Source: Brachybacterium sp036311905
Lineage (GTDB): Bacteria > Actinomycetota > Actinomycetes > Actinomycetales > Dermabacteraceae
Reading direction: 5' to 3'
Length of the DNA: 64,000 bases
Assembly: GCF_036311905.1 (NCBI RefSeq)
Contig: NZ_JAZDCH010000008.1
Coordinates: 61,183-125,182, forward strand
Shown here in pieces: positions 1 through 8,708 of the stretch. The translations under genes were made by a program, and so were the position numbers. Within the stretch, counting starts at the first letter, position 1. The number at the start of each line of letters is the position of its first letter. The notes under the pieces are model-generated. The model was not told where the DNA came from. It saw nothing but the letters and a program-made list of their open reading frames with translations, and ran no database searches.

Positions 1-1344
1 GGCCGCGAGCGCGCGGACGGCCTGCGGGTACCCGCCATGAGTGCGGACCGCGTGGCCGTCCTCGAAGCGGCGCCGCTCGATCGGGGTGAGCAGCACCGGG
101 ACGCCGCCGCGGGCGCGCACACCCACGAGCATCCGCCGCAGCGCCGCCGGGTAGGCGAGGTGCACGTCCGCGAAGCGTTCGTCGTCCTTGGGGTCGTTGT
201 GCCCGAAGGCGATGAGCACCAGGTCCCCGGCGCGCAGCTCCTCGAGCGCCCCGTCGAGATGTCCCTCGGCGAGGAAGCTGACCGAGCTGCGGCCGGACAC
301 CGCCCGGTTCAGCACCGTGAGCCCGGTGGCCGATCCGAGCCGCATGCCCCAGCCCTCCCGCGGCGCCCGCTCGGGACCGTACTCGCTCGCCGTCGAGTCG
401 GAGAGCACGATCGCCCGCGGCGCCCCGCCGGCGGGGACAGGCACCTCGAGCCAGGTCCCGGGGTCGGGCGCATCCGGCAGCTGCGGGCCGGTGCTGGTCC
501 GCGCGCCCCAGTCGTTGCCGTGCTCGGCGAGGCGCGCATCTTCCCAGGCGAAGCCGCCCATCTCGCTCCACGGCTCCGTGGCCACGTGCTCGCCGACGGT
601 GCAGGAGGCGACGATCGCCTGCCCGATCGCGTCGGGCTTCCCGCCCGGATGCCAGGGGCGCCCGAGGCGGACGCTCCCCGGCGCGACCCCGTCGGCCGCG
701 GTGAGCCGTGCGCCATGCACGAGGATCCCGCGCGGGTTCTCCCGGGCCGTCGACGGGGCGAGCAGGTAACCGGGGCCGACGCTGCGGATCTCCCCGCCCT
801 CGACCAGGGCGGTCGCCCGCCCGTAGAGGAAGTCGACGTCGCCCTGGATGAGGCAGCCCCGCAGGTGGACGCGTCGCACCGATGCCCAGCCGGGGGCGTC
901 CAGCAGCACCGTGTCCTGCTGGCCGAGCAGGTGGCAGCGCTCGACGAGGATCCGGTCGCCGCGGGTGCGCAGCGCGATCGCCTGGGTGTCCGGCCAGTCG
1001 GGGTGGAGGCGCTTGTCGAAGGAGTTCTCGACGGTGAGGTCGCGGAGGGTGACGCGGTCGGCGTCGATGGTGAGCGTCGCGCAGTCCTGCACGTACGGCA
1101 GGCCGGTGCGGTCCCGTGCCCCCTGGTGGAGGCCGAAGACGATCCGCACGTCCTCGGCGCGGCCCGTCGCCGAGCGGATCAGCAGCGGCGCCTCGCGCGG
1201 CGCGATCGCGATCTGCTCGACGTACTCGCCGGGCTCGATCACGATCTCCCGCACCGCGGGGTCGGCGAGGGCGAGGGACACCGAGGGCAGGGTCCCGGCC
1301 CGGTGGCCGACGCGGGCCGGAGAGGGGGTGGATCCGACGGCCAT
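1..1344 (-). CDS. Pectinesterase (CE8) fused to SGNH rhamnogalacturonan acetylesterase, 3' end cut by window edge
   Basis: The reading frame runs leftward from an ATG at 1344 and is still open at base 1, so 448 residues are visible and the C-terminus is missing. Residues 1 to about 290 are a carbohydrate esterase 8 domain with the motifs GQQDT (around 142), DFLYGRA (around 170) and LGRPW (around 227), which carry the two catalytic Asp and the Arg. From about residue 310 an SGNH hydrolase begins: SDST nucleophile block, a later SGRSS block and GHND (around 380). This resembles rhamnogalacturonan acetylesterases. The DxxH block should lie beyond the window. No signal peptide is seen, so it probably acts inside the cell on imported methylated and acetylated oligogalacturonides. 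It lies 38 nt downstream of the LacI-PmoA gene and is likely the third gene of that operon. Confidence 0.9.
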   Translation of the reverse strand, partial: MAVGSTPSPARVGHRAGTLPSVSLALADPAVREIVIEPGEYVEQIAIAPREAPLLIRSATGRAEDVRIVFGLHQGARDRTGLPYVQDCATLTIDADRVTLRDLTVENSFDKRLHPDWPDTQAIALRTRGDRILVERCHLLGQQDTVLLDAPGWASVRRVHLRGCLIQGDVDFLYGRATALVEGGEIRSVGPGYLLAPSTARENPRGILVHGARLTAADGVAPGSVRLGRPWHPGGKPDAIGQAIVASCTVGEHVATEPWSEMGGFAWEDARLAEHGNDWGARTSTGPQLPDAPDPGTWLEVPVPAGGAPRAIVLSDSTASEYGPERAPREGWGMRLGSATGLTVLNRAVSGRSSVSFLAEGHLDGALEELRAGDLVLIAFGHNDPKDDERFADVHLAYPAALRRMLVGVRARGGVPVLLTPIERRRFEDGHAVRTHGGYPQAVRALAA

Positions 1345-1382
1345 GGTGCTCCTTCGCACGGGTGGTTCACGGGCAGGGCCGG

Positions 1383-3359
1383 TCAGTCGAAGGCGGCGGC
1401 CGGGCCTTCCGCCGCGGCGATCGCCGCGAGCAGGTCCGGCACCTCCTCGCTGATCACCGGATGGTCGAGGACGGCGGTGCGCACCACGACGTCCAGCAGC
1501 TCCCCGCGGTCCAGCAGGCGCGGAGCGTCCCAGGCGAGGCTGGTGCCCACGCCGAGGTAGTCCGAGGCCCGCACGAACCAGGGGTCGATCCGGCCCTGCG
1601 CTTCCTCGTCCTGCACCATCACCAGGCTGCTCCAGGCGTTGCCGTGACGGCGCTGGACGATGACGAAGGGACTGCGGGAGCCGTGCGCCATCGCCTCCCC
1701 GCGACCGCCCTCGACGAGCACGCGCACCTCGTCGGCGTCCGGCAGCCGCCAGAACAGCCCGCCGTAGCCCGCGCCGAGCCGACCCCGGTTCGCGGGGCTG
1801 GTGAAGGTCACCGGGCCGTCGCCGGGCCGGAGCCGGCTCCGCCAGCGCAGCCCCCAGCCGCGCGGGTCGGGCAGGAGATAGGTGCCCAGGCGCCGCTGCT
1901 CGTGGAGCAGGTCGCCGCCGTCGTGCGCGCGCCACTGCACGCGCGAGGCGAGCTCGCGGCCGGAGCGGTCCACGGACTCCTCCAAGGACTCCTGCACACC
2001 GTGGTTGGACAGCAGCGTCGACCCGCGGCCCTCGACGTAGGTGCGTCCGCCCCAGTAGGTGGTGCCGTTGGCGTCGGGCACCGTCAGCGAGAGCCCGAAG
2101 TGGTGCCGGTGGTCGCTGGGATTGGTGACCGTCATGGCGCGGCCCGCGAGGCTGCGCACCGGATGCAGGTGCGGCCGCGGACTGTGCACGGGGGGCATGG
2201 AACGGCCCGAGGCGGCCACGGCCAGGAGGGTCCCGCTCGCGAGGAGGGTCCAGTCGCGGCCCTCCTTGACCCAGCCGAAGGGCGTGTTGGCGAGATCCTC
2301 GAGGCGCGGCGACTCCTCGCCGCCGCCGCCAGGGGCGATCGGCACCCGGGAGGGCGGCACGCGACCGGTGCTGTCGCCGACCTGCAGCAGGGGCTCGAGG
2401 ACGGTCACGCCGGAGCCGGCCCGGCCGTCGGCGTCGTCGAGGCGGGCGCGCAGGAGGGACCAGGCGACTGATCCTGCGTCGAGCTGCTCCTGGCCGACGG
2501 TGGTCAGTCGCGGGACGGCGAAGCGCGACAGCTCGATGCCGTCGAAGCCGGTCACCGAGACGTCCTGCGGGACGCCCACCCCGAACTCGTTGAGCCGGGA
2601 CTGCAGGCCGAAGGCGACCAGGTCGTTGAAGGCCAGCGCCGCGGTCGCCCCCGAGGCGAGCACTGCCTCCGCCGCCTCGTAGCCGGCGGACATCGTCGCC
2701 CCGCCGGGCAGCACCTGCAGCGTGAAAGAGGGATCCTCGCCGGTGAGCGAGTGCAGCGCCGCGAGCCGCTCGCGATGGGCGGCACTGCGCGGGGGCCCGG
2801 CCACGTAGACCAGGTCGCGGTGCCCGAGCGCGTGCAGATGCTCCACGAGCTGCCGCATGCCGCTCGCGTAGTCGATCGCGACGACTCCGGTGCGCGGGTT
2901 CAGCGGCCGACGGTTCAGGACCACGACGGGATCCGCCTGGTCGATGACCTCCTCGAGGCTGAGGTCGTCCATCCGCGGGGAGACCAGCATGATCGCGTCG
3001 CACTGGCGCCGCGCATCGCGGGCGAGCGTCGCCTCGGTGTCGGGGGAGCCGGCCTCCGCGACCAGCACGCTGTACCCGTCGGCCTCGGCGGCGCGCGAGA
3101 TGCCGCGCAGCAGCGACTGGTACATCGGGTTCCCGAGGTCGGGGATGATCAACGCGATCGTCCGAGTGCGACCGGTGGAGAGATGGCGCGCGATCATGTT
3201 CGGCCGGTACTGCAGGCGCTTCGCCGCCTCTCGCACGCGCGCCCCGATGAGGGGGTCGACGGAGGGGTGCTCGTTCAGCACCCGGGACACGGTCGCCCGC
3301 GAGACGCCGGCCGCCTCGGCCACCTGCGTGATCGTGGGCCCGCCACGTCCTCGCACCAT
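1383..3359 (-). CDS. LacI-family regulator fused to a PmoA/DUF6807 domain
   Basis: This 658-residue protein starts with a LacI helix-turn-helix (TITQVAEAAGVSRATVSRVL, residues 9-28) and hinge, followed by a periplasmic-binding-like sensor domain to about residue 320. After a Pro/Gly-rich linker, residues from about 340 to the end match the DUF6807/PmoA fold, with the landmarks TNPSDHRHHFG and TYWGGRTYVEG. Such domains occur alone beside sugar-metabolism genes in actinobacteria, so the fusion may combine DNA binding with a sugar-related enzymatic or binding role. That combined role is inferred. The ATG overlaps the TGA of the upstream GH43 gene by one base, implying translational coupling. It is the best candidate to bind the GAAACCGGTTTC operators at 5040-5054 and 5271-5284. 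Confidence 0.88.
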   Translation of the reverse strand: MVRGRGGPTITQVAEAAGVSRATVSRVLNEHPSVDPLIGARVREAAKRLQYRPNMIARHLSTGRTRTIALIIPDLGNPMYQSLLRGISRAAEADGYSVLVAEAGSPDTEATLARDARRQCDAIMLVSPRMDDLSLEEVIDQADPVVVLNRRPLNPRTGVVAIDYASGMRQLVEHLHALGHRDLVYVAGPPRSAAHRERLAALHSLTGEDPSFTLQVLPGGATMSAGYEAAEAVLASGATAALAFNDLVAFGLQSRLNEFGVGVPQDVSVTGFDGIELSRFAVPRLTTVGQEQLDAGSVAWSLLRARLDDADGRAGSGVTVLEPLLQVGDSTGRVPPSRVPIAPGGGGEESPRLEDLANTPFGWVKEGRDWTLLASGTLLAVAASGRSMPPVHSPRPHLHPVRSLAGRAMTVTNPSDHRHHFGLSLTVPDANGTTYWGGRTYVEGRGSTLLSNHGVQESLEESVDRSGRELASRVQWRAHDGGDLLHEQRRLGTYLLPDPRGWGLRWRSRLRPGDGPVTFTSPANRGRLGAGYGGLFWRLPDADEVRVLVEGGRGEAMAHGSRSPFVIVQRRHGNAWSSLVMVQDEEAQGRIDPWFVRASDYLGVGTSLAWDAPRLLDRGELLDVVVRTAVLDHPVISEEVPDLLAAIAAAEGPAAAFD

Positions 3360-4981
3360 CAGATCTCCCGTCCGCCACGTCGCACGACCACCGGCCCGAA
3401 GCGGGCGCGGCGATCCTCGAGACGATGGTGCACCATGCCGAGGGCGGTGGCGAACAGGCCCACCTCCGCGCCGATCCAGTGCCCCTCGACGGCCGGCCAT
3501 CCCTCGAGCAGCGGGAGGTGCTCGCCCTCGAGGTGGGCGGTGAGGGTGATGCGGCCGTCGGCGGCGGTGTCGAGCTGGAGGCCGACGGCGGCCGCCGTGC
3601 CGGGATCCGCGGTGAGCAGGCGGTGGACCTGCACCTCCTCCGTAGCGGCGCCGGTGGCCATCGTGCCGGAGACCAGCGCGACCCCCTCCGCGTCGCGGCG
3701 CAGCCCGGCCCACGCGTAGGCGTGGCCGAGAACCACGATCCCGGCGCGCTCGGGGGCTGCCGGCGCGGTCGACGGGGCATCCGACGGGTCCGCCGCCGTC
3801 GCCGCGGGCGCGGGCAGGGTGAGCCGGGTCGTCCAGGTCGAGGGCTGGCCGGGGAGCTGCTGGCCGAGGATCGCGCCGAGATCGCGCAGGTCGCCGCGGG
3901 GACTGGGGGCGAGCGCGAGGTCGAGGCCGCCGTCGCCGGTGCGGTGCCAGCCGGGCTGCGGGTTCGCCTGCCAGTGCCAGCGCGGGGCGAGCACGGCGGT
4001 GGTGAAGTCGTCCGAACGTCGGGGCTCCGCCCAGGCGGGGTGGTCCTCGCCGTCGGGGTCGGCGTCGGTCGCGCCGAGGGTGGTCGCGCCCCGGACGGGG
4101 ACGACGTCGACCGGCCGTCCGCGCACCGCATCGATCGGCTCGCCCATATGGGGCCAGCCCTCGTCGTCGACGGTGACCGGCTGCAGGTGGGTGACGCGCC
4201 CGAACACGCCGCGATCCTGGAAATGGAGGAACCACAGGTTCCCGTCGGCGTCGTCGACGAGCGCCCCCTGGTGCGGGCCGTTCACGGAGGAGGACCCCTG
4301 CTCGAGCACGATCCGGTGCTCGTAGGGGCCGTGGATGTCGCGCGAGCGGAAGACCACCTGGTAGCCCTCGGCGACACCGCCGGCGGGGGCGTAGATCCAG
4401 AACCAGCCGTCACGGCGGTAGGCCTTCGGCCCCTCGAGGGTGACCATGCCGGGGATCGCGTCACCGTCGATCACCGTGCGGGTGGGGGAGAGGGCGGCGG
4501 TCAGGTCCTCTGTCACCTCGAGCACGCTGAGCAGGTTCTTCACCCGCGCGCGGGACCGCGCCCAGCCGTGCACGAGATACGCGCGGCCGTCCTCGTCCCA
4601 GAGCGGGCAGGGGTCGATCAGGCCGTGGCCGGCCAGCAGCAGGTGCGGCGCGCTCCAGGGGCCCGACGGGTGCGGGGCGGTGAGCACGAAGATGCCGTGG
4701 TCCGGGTCGGGGTAGACGAGGTAGAAGGTGCCCGCGTGCTCGCGCAGCGACGGCGCCCAGACGCCGCTGCCGCGACGCGGCAGGGCGTAGTGGTCCTCCG
4801 GCACCACCGCGGGCAGCGCGTTGGTGACGTGCTCCCAGTCCACGAGGTTCCGCGAGCGCAGTACCGGCAGACCGGGCGCCCGGTTGAAGCTCGAGGCGAT
4901 CATCCAGAACTCCTCGCCCACGCGGATCGCGTCGGGATCGGGCCAGTCCGCGTCGAGGACGGGATTCGAACGATGCTCCAC
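3359..4981 (-). CDS. GH43 family glycosidase with C-terminal beta-sandwich domain
   Basis: I chose the GTG at 4981, preceded by GGAG, giving 540 residues. The five-bladed propeller of glycoside hydrolase family 43 is visible: the catalytic-base region DADWPDPDAI (residues 10-19), the pKa-modulating Asp in LIDPCPLWDEDG (around 122), and the general acid in TLEGPK (around 183). From about residue 320 a second domain (WHWQANPQPGWH and onward) resembles the concanavalin-like C-terminal module of many GH43 enzymes. No signal peptide is present, so it probably trims arabinose, xylose or galactose side chains from imported pectic oligosaccharides. The exact substrate cannot be read from the sequence. 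It is the first gene of the leftward pectin operon and faces the transporter operon across the operator region. Confidence 0.9.
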   Translation of the reverse strand: MEHRSNPVLDADWPDPDAIRVGEEFWMIASSFNRAPGLPVLRSRNLVDWEHVTNALPAVVPEDHYALPRRGSGVWAPSLREHAGTFYLVYPDPDHGIFVLTAPHPSGPWSAPHLLLAGHGLIDPCPLWDEDGRAYLVHGWARSRARVKNLLSVLEVTEDLTAALSPTRTVIDGDAIPGMVTLEGPKAYRRDGWFWIYAPAGGVAEGYQVVFRSRDIHGPYEHRIVLEQGSSSVNGPHQGALVDDADGNLWFLHFQDRGVFGRVTHLQPVTVDDEGWPHMGEPIDAVRGRPVDVVPVRGATTLGATDADPDGEDHPAWAEPRRSDDFTTAVLAPRWHWQANPQPGWHRTGDGGLDLALAPSPRGDLRDLGAILGQQLPGQPSTWTTRLTLPAPAATAADPSDAPSTAPAAPERAGIVVLGHAYAWAGLRRDAEGVALVSGTMATGAATEEVQVHRLLTADPGTAAAVGLQLDTAADGRITLTAHLEGEHLPLLEGWPAVEGHWIGAEVGLFATALGMVHHRLEDRRARFGPVVVRRGGREI

Positions 4982-5039
4982 GGGGACTCCTGGGCTGGGG
5001 CGGGTGAGGACCGCGAGACGCGGGAAACGCGAGAAACGA

Positions 5040-5054
5040 TGAACCGGTTTCTCA
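5040..5054. promoter_or_regulatory. LacI-type operator near the GH43 start
   Basis: TGAACCGGTTTCTCA contains the perfect core AACCGGTT at 5042-5049. It lies 60 bp upstream of the GH43 start, with related GAAACG half-sites at 5023-5038. It matches the palindrome on the permease side of the same divergent region. Confidence 0.65.
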
Positions 5055-5230
5055 CGAACTGATCGCACACCGTACCAGGGGTGCTCGGAGAGGGGAAGCG
5101 GTGCGCTGCGACAGGCCGACGGGCCGGAGCGAATGGCTGAGACCTCTTCGTGACCTGCCGATGACCTGTGGCTATTCGGGATTTCCGCGTGGGAAACCGG
5201 ATTCGGTCGGCAGAGATCTGCCGGAAGGCG

Positions 5231-5259
5231 TTGACAGGGACCGGGGCCACCTCCAGACT
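5231..5259 (+). promoter_or_regulatory. Likely promoter of the pectin transporter operon
   Basis: TTGACA at 5231-5236 is a perfect -35 box; a weak -10 candidate (CAGACT) follows after 17 nt. The predicted start of transcription falls just before the operator at 5271, so a bound repressor would block the polymerase. Confidence 0.5.
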
Positions 5260-5270
5260 GTGGCGAACGC

Positions 5271-5302
5271 GAGAAACCGGTTTCCCAGGGAACGGTTTCT
5301 CG
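5271..5302. promoter_or_regulatory. LacI-type operator plus half-site before the LplB-type permease
   Basis: GAGAAACCGGTTTC at 5271-5284 contains the perfect palindrome GAAACCGGTTTC (5273-5284). A second partial site, AACGGTTTCTCG, follows at 5291-5302. The rest of the 353-bp divergent gap (4982-5334) shows no gene. Confidence 0.7.
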
Positions 5303-5334
5303 CCCGACTCTCGATGAGGAGCAGAGGTTCATCC

Positions 5335-6339
5335 ATGGTGGCTGACCCCGTGATCGACACCCGGACCGCAGCGGCGGCGGGTGCACAGACCCCGTCCGCG
5401 GACGCGTCGGGTCGACCCCCGGTGCAGCGGCGACAGACGTCGCTGGCGCAGAAGATCTGGCGCTATCGCACCCTGTACCTGATGGCACTGCCCGGCATCG
5501 TGTACTTCCTGGTGTTCAAGTACCTGCCGATGGGCGGGCTGATCATCTCGTTCCAGGACTACAAGCCGTTCCTGGGCATCATGGGCAGCCCGTGGGTGGG
5601 CTTCGAGCACTTCGTGCGGCTGTTCACCGAGGACACGTTCTTCATGCTCATGCGGAACACCCTGGTGCTGTCGATACTGCTGATGCTGATCTCGTTCCCG
5701 GTGCCGATCATCCTCGCGCTGATGCTCAACGAGCTGCGCAGCAAGCTGTTCCAGCGCAGCGTGCAGACGATCATCTACATCCCGCACTTCATGTCCTGGG
5801 TGATCGTGGTGTCGATCTTCTACGTCATGCTCACGACCGACGGCGGCGCGATCAACAACCTCATCGTCGCCCTCGGCGGTGAGCCCATCGGCTTCCTCAC
5901 CGATCCCGACTGGCTGCGCCCGATGTACGTCTTCCAGCACATCTGGCGCACCGCCGGCTGGGGCACGATCGTCTACCTCGCCGCGCTGACCGCGGTCGAC
6001 ATGAGCCTCTACGAGGCCGCCGAGATCGACGGCGCGAACCGGTGGAAGCAGACCTGGCACATCACCCTGCCCGCCATCCGCGCCACCATCATCGTGCTGT
6101 TCATCCTCTCGATCGGCGACTTCCTCGAGCTCGGCTTCGAGCACATGTTCCTGCTGCTGAACTCGATGAACCGCGAAGTGGGCGAAATCTTCGACACCTA
6201 CGTCTACACCGCCGGCATCCAGAACGGACAGCTCAGCTTCGCCACCGCCGTGGGCCTCTTCAAGGGCCTCGTGGGGCTGATCCTCGTGATCGGCGCGAAC
6301 TCCCTGGCCAAGAAGCTCGGCGAGGAAGGCGTGTACTGA
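5335..6339 (+). CDS. ABC sugar transporter permease, LplB type
   Basis: The 334-residue protein has a polar N-terminal tail of about 45 residues and six predicted membrane segments. The permease EAA loop is clear (YEAAEIDGANRWKQTWHITL). The opening QKIWRYRTLYLMALPGIVYF and the FKYLPMGGLIISFQDYKPF stretch are typical of LplB-like permeases that work with YtcP-like partners and large lipoprotein binding proteins to import oligogalacturonides or rhamnogalacturonan fragments. The ATG at 5335 follows GAGGAG and AGAGG. Its partners here are the binding protein at 7123 and the second permease at 10665; no dedicated ATPase is encoded in the locus, so a shared MsmX-type ATPase elsewhere is expected. 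Confidence 0.93.
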   Translation: MVADPVIDTRTAAAAGAQTPSADASGRPPVQRRQTSLAQKIWRYRTLYLMALPGIVYFLVFKYLPMGGLIISFQDYKPFLGIMGSPWVGFEHFVRLFTEDTFFMLMRNTLVLSILLMLISFPVPIILALMLNELRSKLFQRSVQTIIYIPHFMSWVIVVSIFYVMLTTDGGAINNLIVALGGEPIGFLTDPDWLRPMYVFQHIWRTAGWGTIVYLAALTAVDMSLYEAAEIDGANRWKQTWHITLPAIRATIIVLFILSIGDFLELGFEHMFLLLNSMNREVGEIFDTYVYTAGIQNGQLSFATAVGLFKGLVGLILVIGANSLAKKLGEEGVY

Positions 6340-6365
6340 CGGCCACCGCCGTCAGGAGGTGACCG

Positions 6366-7019
6366 ATGTTCTTCTCCTTCGAGTCGTTCGCGACGCTGAA
6401 CCGCTGGCTCGGCGGGTTCTGGCGCCTGATCCTGCTGAACCTGCTGTGGACCGCGGTGACGCTCCTCGGCCTGGGCGTGCTCGGCGTCGGCCCCGCGAGC
6501 TACGCGCTCGCGAAGTACCTCGACGGCTGGTTCCGCCACGGCCGCACCCCGCCCACCGTGCGCACCTTCCTGCGGGACGCCCGCGAGCGCCTCGGCGCCT
6601 CGATCGGAATGGGCCTGGTGCTCTCCGGCGTGGGCGTGGTGATCGGCGTGAACCTGCTGAGCCTCGACGACTGGTACCTGCGGGCCGCTAACCACCTGGC
6701 CCTCGCGGTGCTCCTGATCATCGGCGCCTACGTCTTCTTCGTCATGGCCGCGACGGAGCTGCGCGGCCTGCCCCGGCAGATCGGCGGTGCGCTGCTGCTC
6801 GGCGTCGGCTCCCTGCACTGGACGATCATCGGCGCCCTCGCCGTCGCGCTCGCCGAGGTGGTCATGCTCCGCTTCGCCGTCGCCCTGTTCCCCTTGCTCG
6901 GCGCGGTGCTCCCGTTCCTCGCCGTCGCCCTGATCCTGCGCCCCGTCCTCACCGACCTCGACCGGAGCGTCGAGGTCGAGACCGAATCCCAGCCCCTCAC
7001 GGAAGGCCACCTCGCATGA
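6366..7019 (+). CDS. YesL-like DUF624 membrane protein
   Basis: A 217-residue protein with about five hydrophobic segments and the family-typical start (MFFSFESFATLNRWLGGFWRLILLNLLW) and GPASYALAKYLDGW region. DUF624/YesL proteins are found next to LplB/YtcP-type transporters in rhamnogalacturonan loci of Firmicutes and actinobacteria. Their molecular role is not established. It lies 26 nt after the permease and has a strong AGGAGGTGA ribosome site, so it belongs to the transporter operon. Confidence 0.85.
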   Translation: MFFSFESFATLNRWLGGFWRLILLNLLWTAVTLLGLGVLGVGPASYALAKYLDGWFRHGRTPPTVRTFLRDARERLGASIGMGLVLSGVGVVIGVNLLSLDDWYLRAANHLALAVLLIIGAYVFFVMAATELRGLPRQIGGALLLGVGSLHWTIIGALAVALAEVVMLRFAVALFPLLGAVLPFLAVALILRPVLTDLDRSVEVETESQPLTEGHLA

Positions 7020-7122
7020 CCTCTCGGGGCGTCGACGCCTCTGCGGTCCCTGACCCCCAGACCTGACCGACCACTCCCTCCATCACCACCACCTCTTCTT
7101 TTCGACGATGAAAGGACCTCTC

Positions 7123-8640
7123 ATGATCCAGCGCAGAACCCTCCTCAAGTCCCTGCCCCTCGCGGCCGCCGGCCTCGCCGGCGCCGGTGCCCTCGCCTCC
7201 TGCGGCAGCTCGAGCGGCGGCGGCTCGGGCGGCTCGTCCGGCGAGGGCGGCACCCTCACCTGGATGTCGATGCTGCACACGCCCACCACCCCGGACGCCG
7301 CCGGTCCGATCATGGCCGCCCTCAAGGAGCACAGCGGCGTCGACTTCGAGTACCAGTGGGTGCCGGACGCCTCCAAGGAGGAGAAGATCAACGCGGCGCT
7401 GGCCTCCGGGTCCCTCGCCGACATCAACACCCTCAACCAGGGCATGGCAGCGGTGCGCGAGCCGCTGAAGTCCGGCATGTTCTGGGATGTCGAGCCGTTC
7501 CTGGCCGAGTTCCCGAACCTCGCGGAGATCAACCCGACGATCATCGAGTCCGCACGCCTCGACGGCACCCTGTACGGCGTCCCCTTCCAGAAGCCGCTCG
7601 CCCGCTACGGCGTGCTGGTCCGGCAGGACTGGCTGGACCGCCTCGGACTCGAGGTGCCGCACACCCTTGAGGACCTGCTCGAGGTCGCCCAGGCCTTCGT
7701 CGACGGAGACCCCACCGGCACCGGTGCCCAGGTCACCGGCTTCATCGACCGCCAGGAGAGCTTCGCCGTCGGGTTCCGTTCCCTCGCCGGCTACTTCGGC
7801 GCGGGCGACAAGTTCCAGCTCGACGACGCCGGCAAGATCGTCCCGGCCTGCACCACGGAGCCGTGGAAGGAGGCGATGGAGTGGTACCGCGGCGCGTTCG
7901 AGCGGAAGCTGATCAACCAGGAGTTCGTGACCGTCCAGAAGCAGAACCAGCAGCAGGCCATCGCCCAGGACAAGGGCGGGATCGTGGTGACGGGCCTGTT
8001 CGAGGCGAAGAACTACATGTCCCTCGCGGAGTCGATCAACCCGGACACCGAGGTGCAGTGGGCTCTGATCAACGACATGACCTACGGCGACGTGCCGCGT
8101 CGCATCGTCTCCGACACGTCGGGCGGCATGGGCGGGCTGATGGCCTTCAACACCCAGTCGCTCAAGGGGGAGGACGACGTCAAGCGGGCGCTGACCCTCA
8201 TCGACAAGCTGCTCGACGAGCCCGCCTTCCGGCTGATGACCAACGGCATCGAGGGCACCCACTACGAACTCGACGCCGACGGCGCGGTCAACATCATCGA
8301 CCAGCCGCTGTGGGAGCAGCAGGTTCAGCCGTACTCGAGCTCGCGCCCGTCGGACCAGGTGGAGATCTACAAGTCGACGAACCCGTACGTCAACGAGGCC
8401 AACGAGAAGATGACCGAGAACGACGAGTACGTGGTGACCAACCCGGCGCAGTCCCTCACCTCGGCGACCTACGACACGCAGTGGTCGACCATCGAGAAGG
8501 CGCTCAACGACTCGTACAACACCTTCATGGTCGGGCAGACCACGATGGCCGACTACGAGGCCGCGATCGAGGCCGCTCGCTCGCAGGGCCTCGACGACAT
8601 CATCGCCGAGTACACCGAGGCCTACGAGGCCGTGAACTGA
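7123..8640 (+). CDS. Lipoprotein solute-binding protein of the pectic oligosaccharide ABC importer
   Basis: I use the ATG at 7123, which follows AAAGGA; an in-frame ATG at 7108 lacks such a site. The 505-residue product starts with a Tat-like twin arginine (MIQRRTLLK) and a lipobox LASC with the lipidated Cys at 27, then a Ser/Gly-rich spacer. The length and the sequence WMSMLHTPTTPDAAGPI fit LplA-like extracellular family 1 binding proteins of about 500-550 residues. It is expected to sit on the outer face of the membrane and deliver pectic oligosaccharides to the permeases at 5335 and 10665. The ligand is inferred from neighbouring enzymes. Confidence 0.92.
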   Translation: MIQRRTLLKSLPLAAAGLAGAGALASCGSSSGGGSGGSSGEGGTLTWMSMLHTPTTPDAAGPIMAALKEHSGVDFEYQWVPDASKEEKINAALASGSLADINTLNQGMAAVREPLKSGMFWDVEPFLAEFPNLAEINPTIIESARLDGTLYGVPFQKPLARYGVLVRQDWLDRLGLEVPHTLEDLLEVAQAFVDGDPTGTGAQVTGFIDRQESFAVGFRSLAGYFGAGDKFQLDDAGKIVPACTTEPWKEAMEWYRGAFERKLINQEFVTVQKQNQQQAIAQDKGGIVVTGLFEAKNYMSLAESINPDTEVQWALINDMTYGDVPRRIVSDTSGGMGGLMAFNTQSLKGEDDVKRALTLIDKLLDEPAFRLMTNGIEGTHYELDADGAVNIIDQPLWEQQVQPYSSSRPSDQVEIYKSTNPYVNEANEKMTENDEYVVTNPAQSLTSATYDTQWSTIEKALNDSYNTFMVGQTTMADYEAAIEAARSQGLDDIIAEYTEAYEAVN

Positions 8641-8655
8641 CCGGTCCCCGCCACA

Positions 8656-8687
8656 GGGGCGCGCGGCCCCCGTCGGCCGCGCGCCCC
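8656..8687 (+). terminator. GC-only hairpin after the binding-protein gene
   Basis: A perfect 13-bp stem (GGGGCGCGCGGCC / GGCCGCGCGCCCC) with a 6-nt loop starts 16 nt after the stop codon. There is no T-run, so it may attenuate rather than fully terminate. Confidence 0.5.
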
Positions 8688-8708
8688 GCCCGGATCCACT
8701 AGTTCAGG

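Noticed and set aside
37..1560. A 507-codon rightward frame over the first genes
   Set aside because: It lies opposite the leftward CE8-RGAE and PmoA genes, whose active-site motifs are intact; the rightward product is Arg/Pro/Gly-rich and has no family features.
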